From contig CAJGDT010000100.1 of the NCBI GenBank assembly GCA_904502265.1, positions 1 to 6,064 on the forward strand: a stretch of DNA of 6,064 bases, read 5' to 3'. Numbering within the stretch: position 1 is the first letter of the stretch; every line of letters begins with the position of its first letter. Under the pieces are notes generated by a model. That model saw nothing but the letters and a program-made list of their open reading frames with translations. It searched no databases and had not been told where the DNA came from. Positions 6,063 through 6,064 of this stretch are shown here, in pieces. The DNA comes from an uncultured Barnesiella sp. Lineage in GTDB: Bacteria > Bacteroidota > Bacteroidia > Bacteroidales > Barnesiellaceae_A. The translations under genes and the position numbers were made by a program.

Positions 6063-6064
6063 TT

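Overview
The window looks like ordinary chromosomal DNA from a member of the Bacteroidota, most likely the order Bacteroidales; the genus cannot be fixed. The grounds are promoter-like sites of the Bacteroides type (TTTG at -33, about 20 bases, TAnnTTTG at -7), start codons preceded by A-rich sequence rather than strong Shine-Dalgarno sites, and a gene set typical of that group (RelA/SpoT enzyme, META-domain lipoprotein, large exported TPR protein, thrS).

Layout. Positions 1-580 (minus) hold the first 193 codons of a RelA/SpoT-family (p)ppGpp enzyme, cut by the window edge. An AT-rich gap follows, with a strong hairpin at 711-757 that fits the terminator of the next minus-strand gene. Positions 778-1626 (minus) encode a probable lipoprotein with two tandem META (HslJ/DUF306-like) domains. 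A 161-base divergent region carries a promoter-like site for each direction. Positions 1788-3842 (plus) encode a 684-residue exported protein with about 14 TPR units split by a non-TPR segment. A 279-base gap holds a very good thrS promoter match and, between it and the start codon, a short hairpin followed by T6. Positions 4122-6062 (plus) encode complete threonyl-tRNA synthetase, ending two bases before the window edge.

How it fits together. Each gene seems to be its own unit. thrS and the RelA/SpoT enzyme both belong to the translation and amino-acid-starvation side of physiology, but nothing here shows that they are co-regulated. The usual gene after thrS in many bacteria is infC with rpmI and rplT. 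The 3' end of thrS here changes codon use sharply and contains a TACCTTTGC box, which may be the start of a promoter for whatever follows.

I see no CRISPR array, mobile element, tRNA, rRNA or toxin-antitoxin pair, and no clear sign of a new multi-gene system. The points most worth a second look are the thrS leader hairpin, the thrS 3' end, and the unassigned middle segment of the TPR protein.
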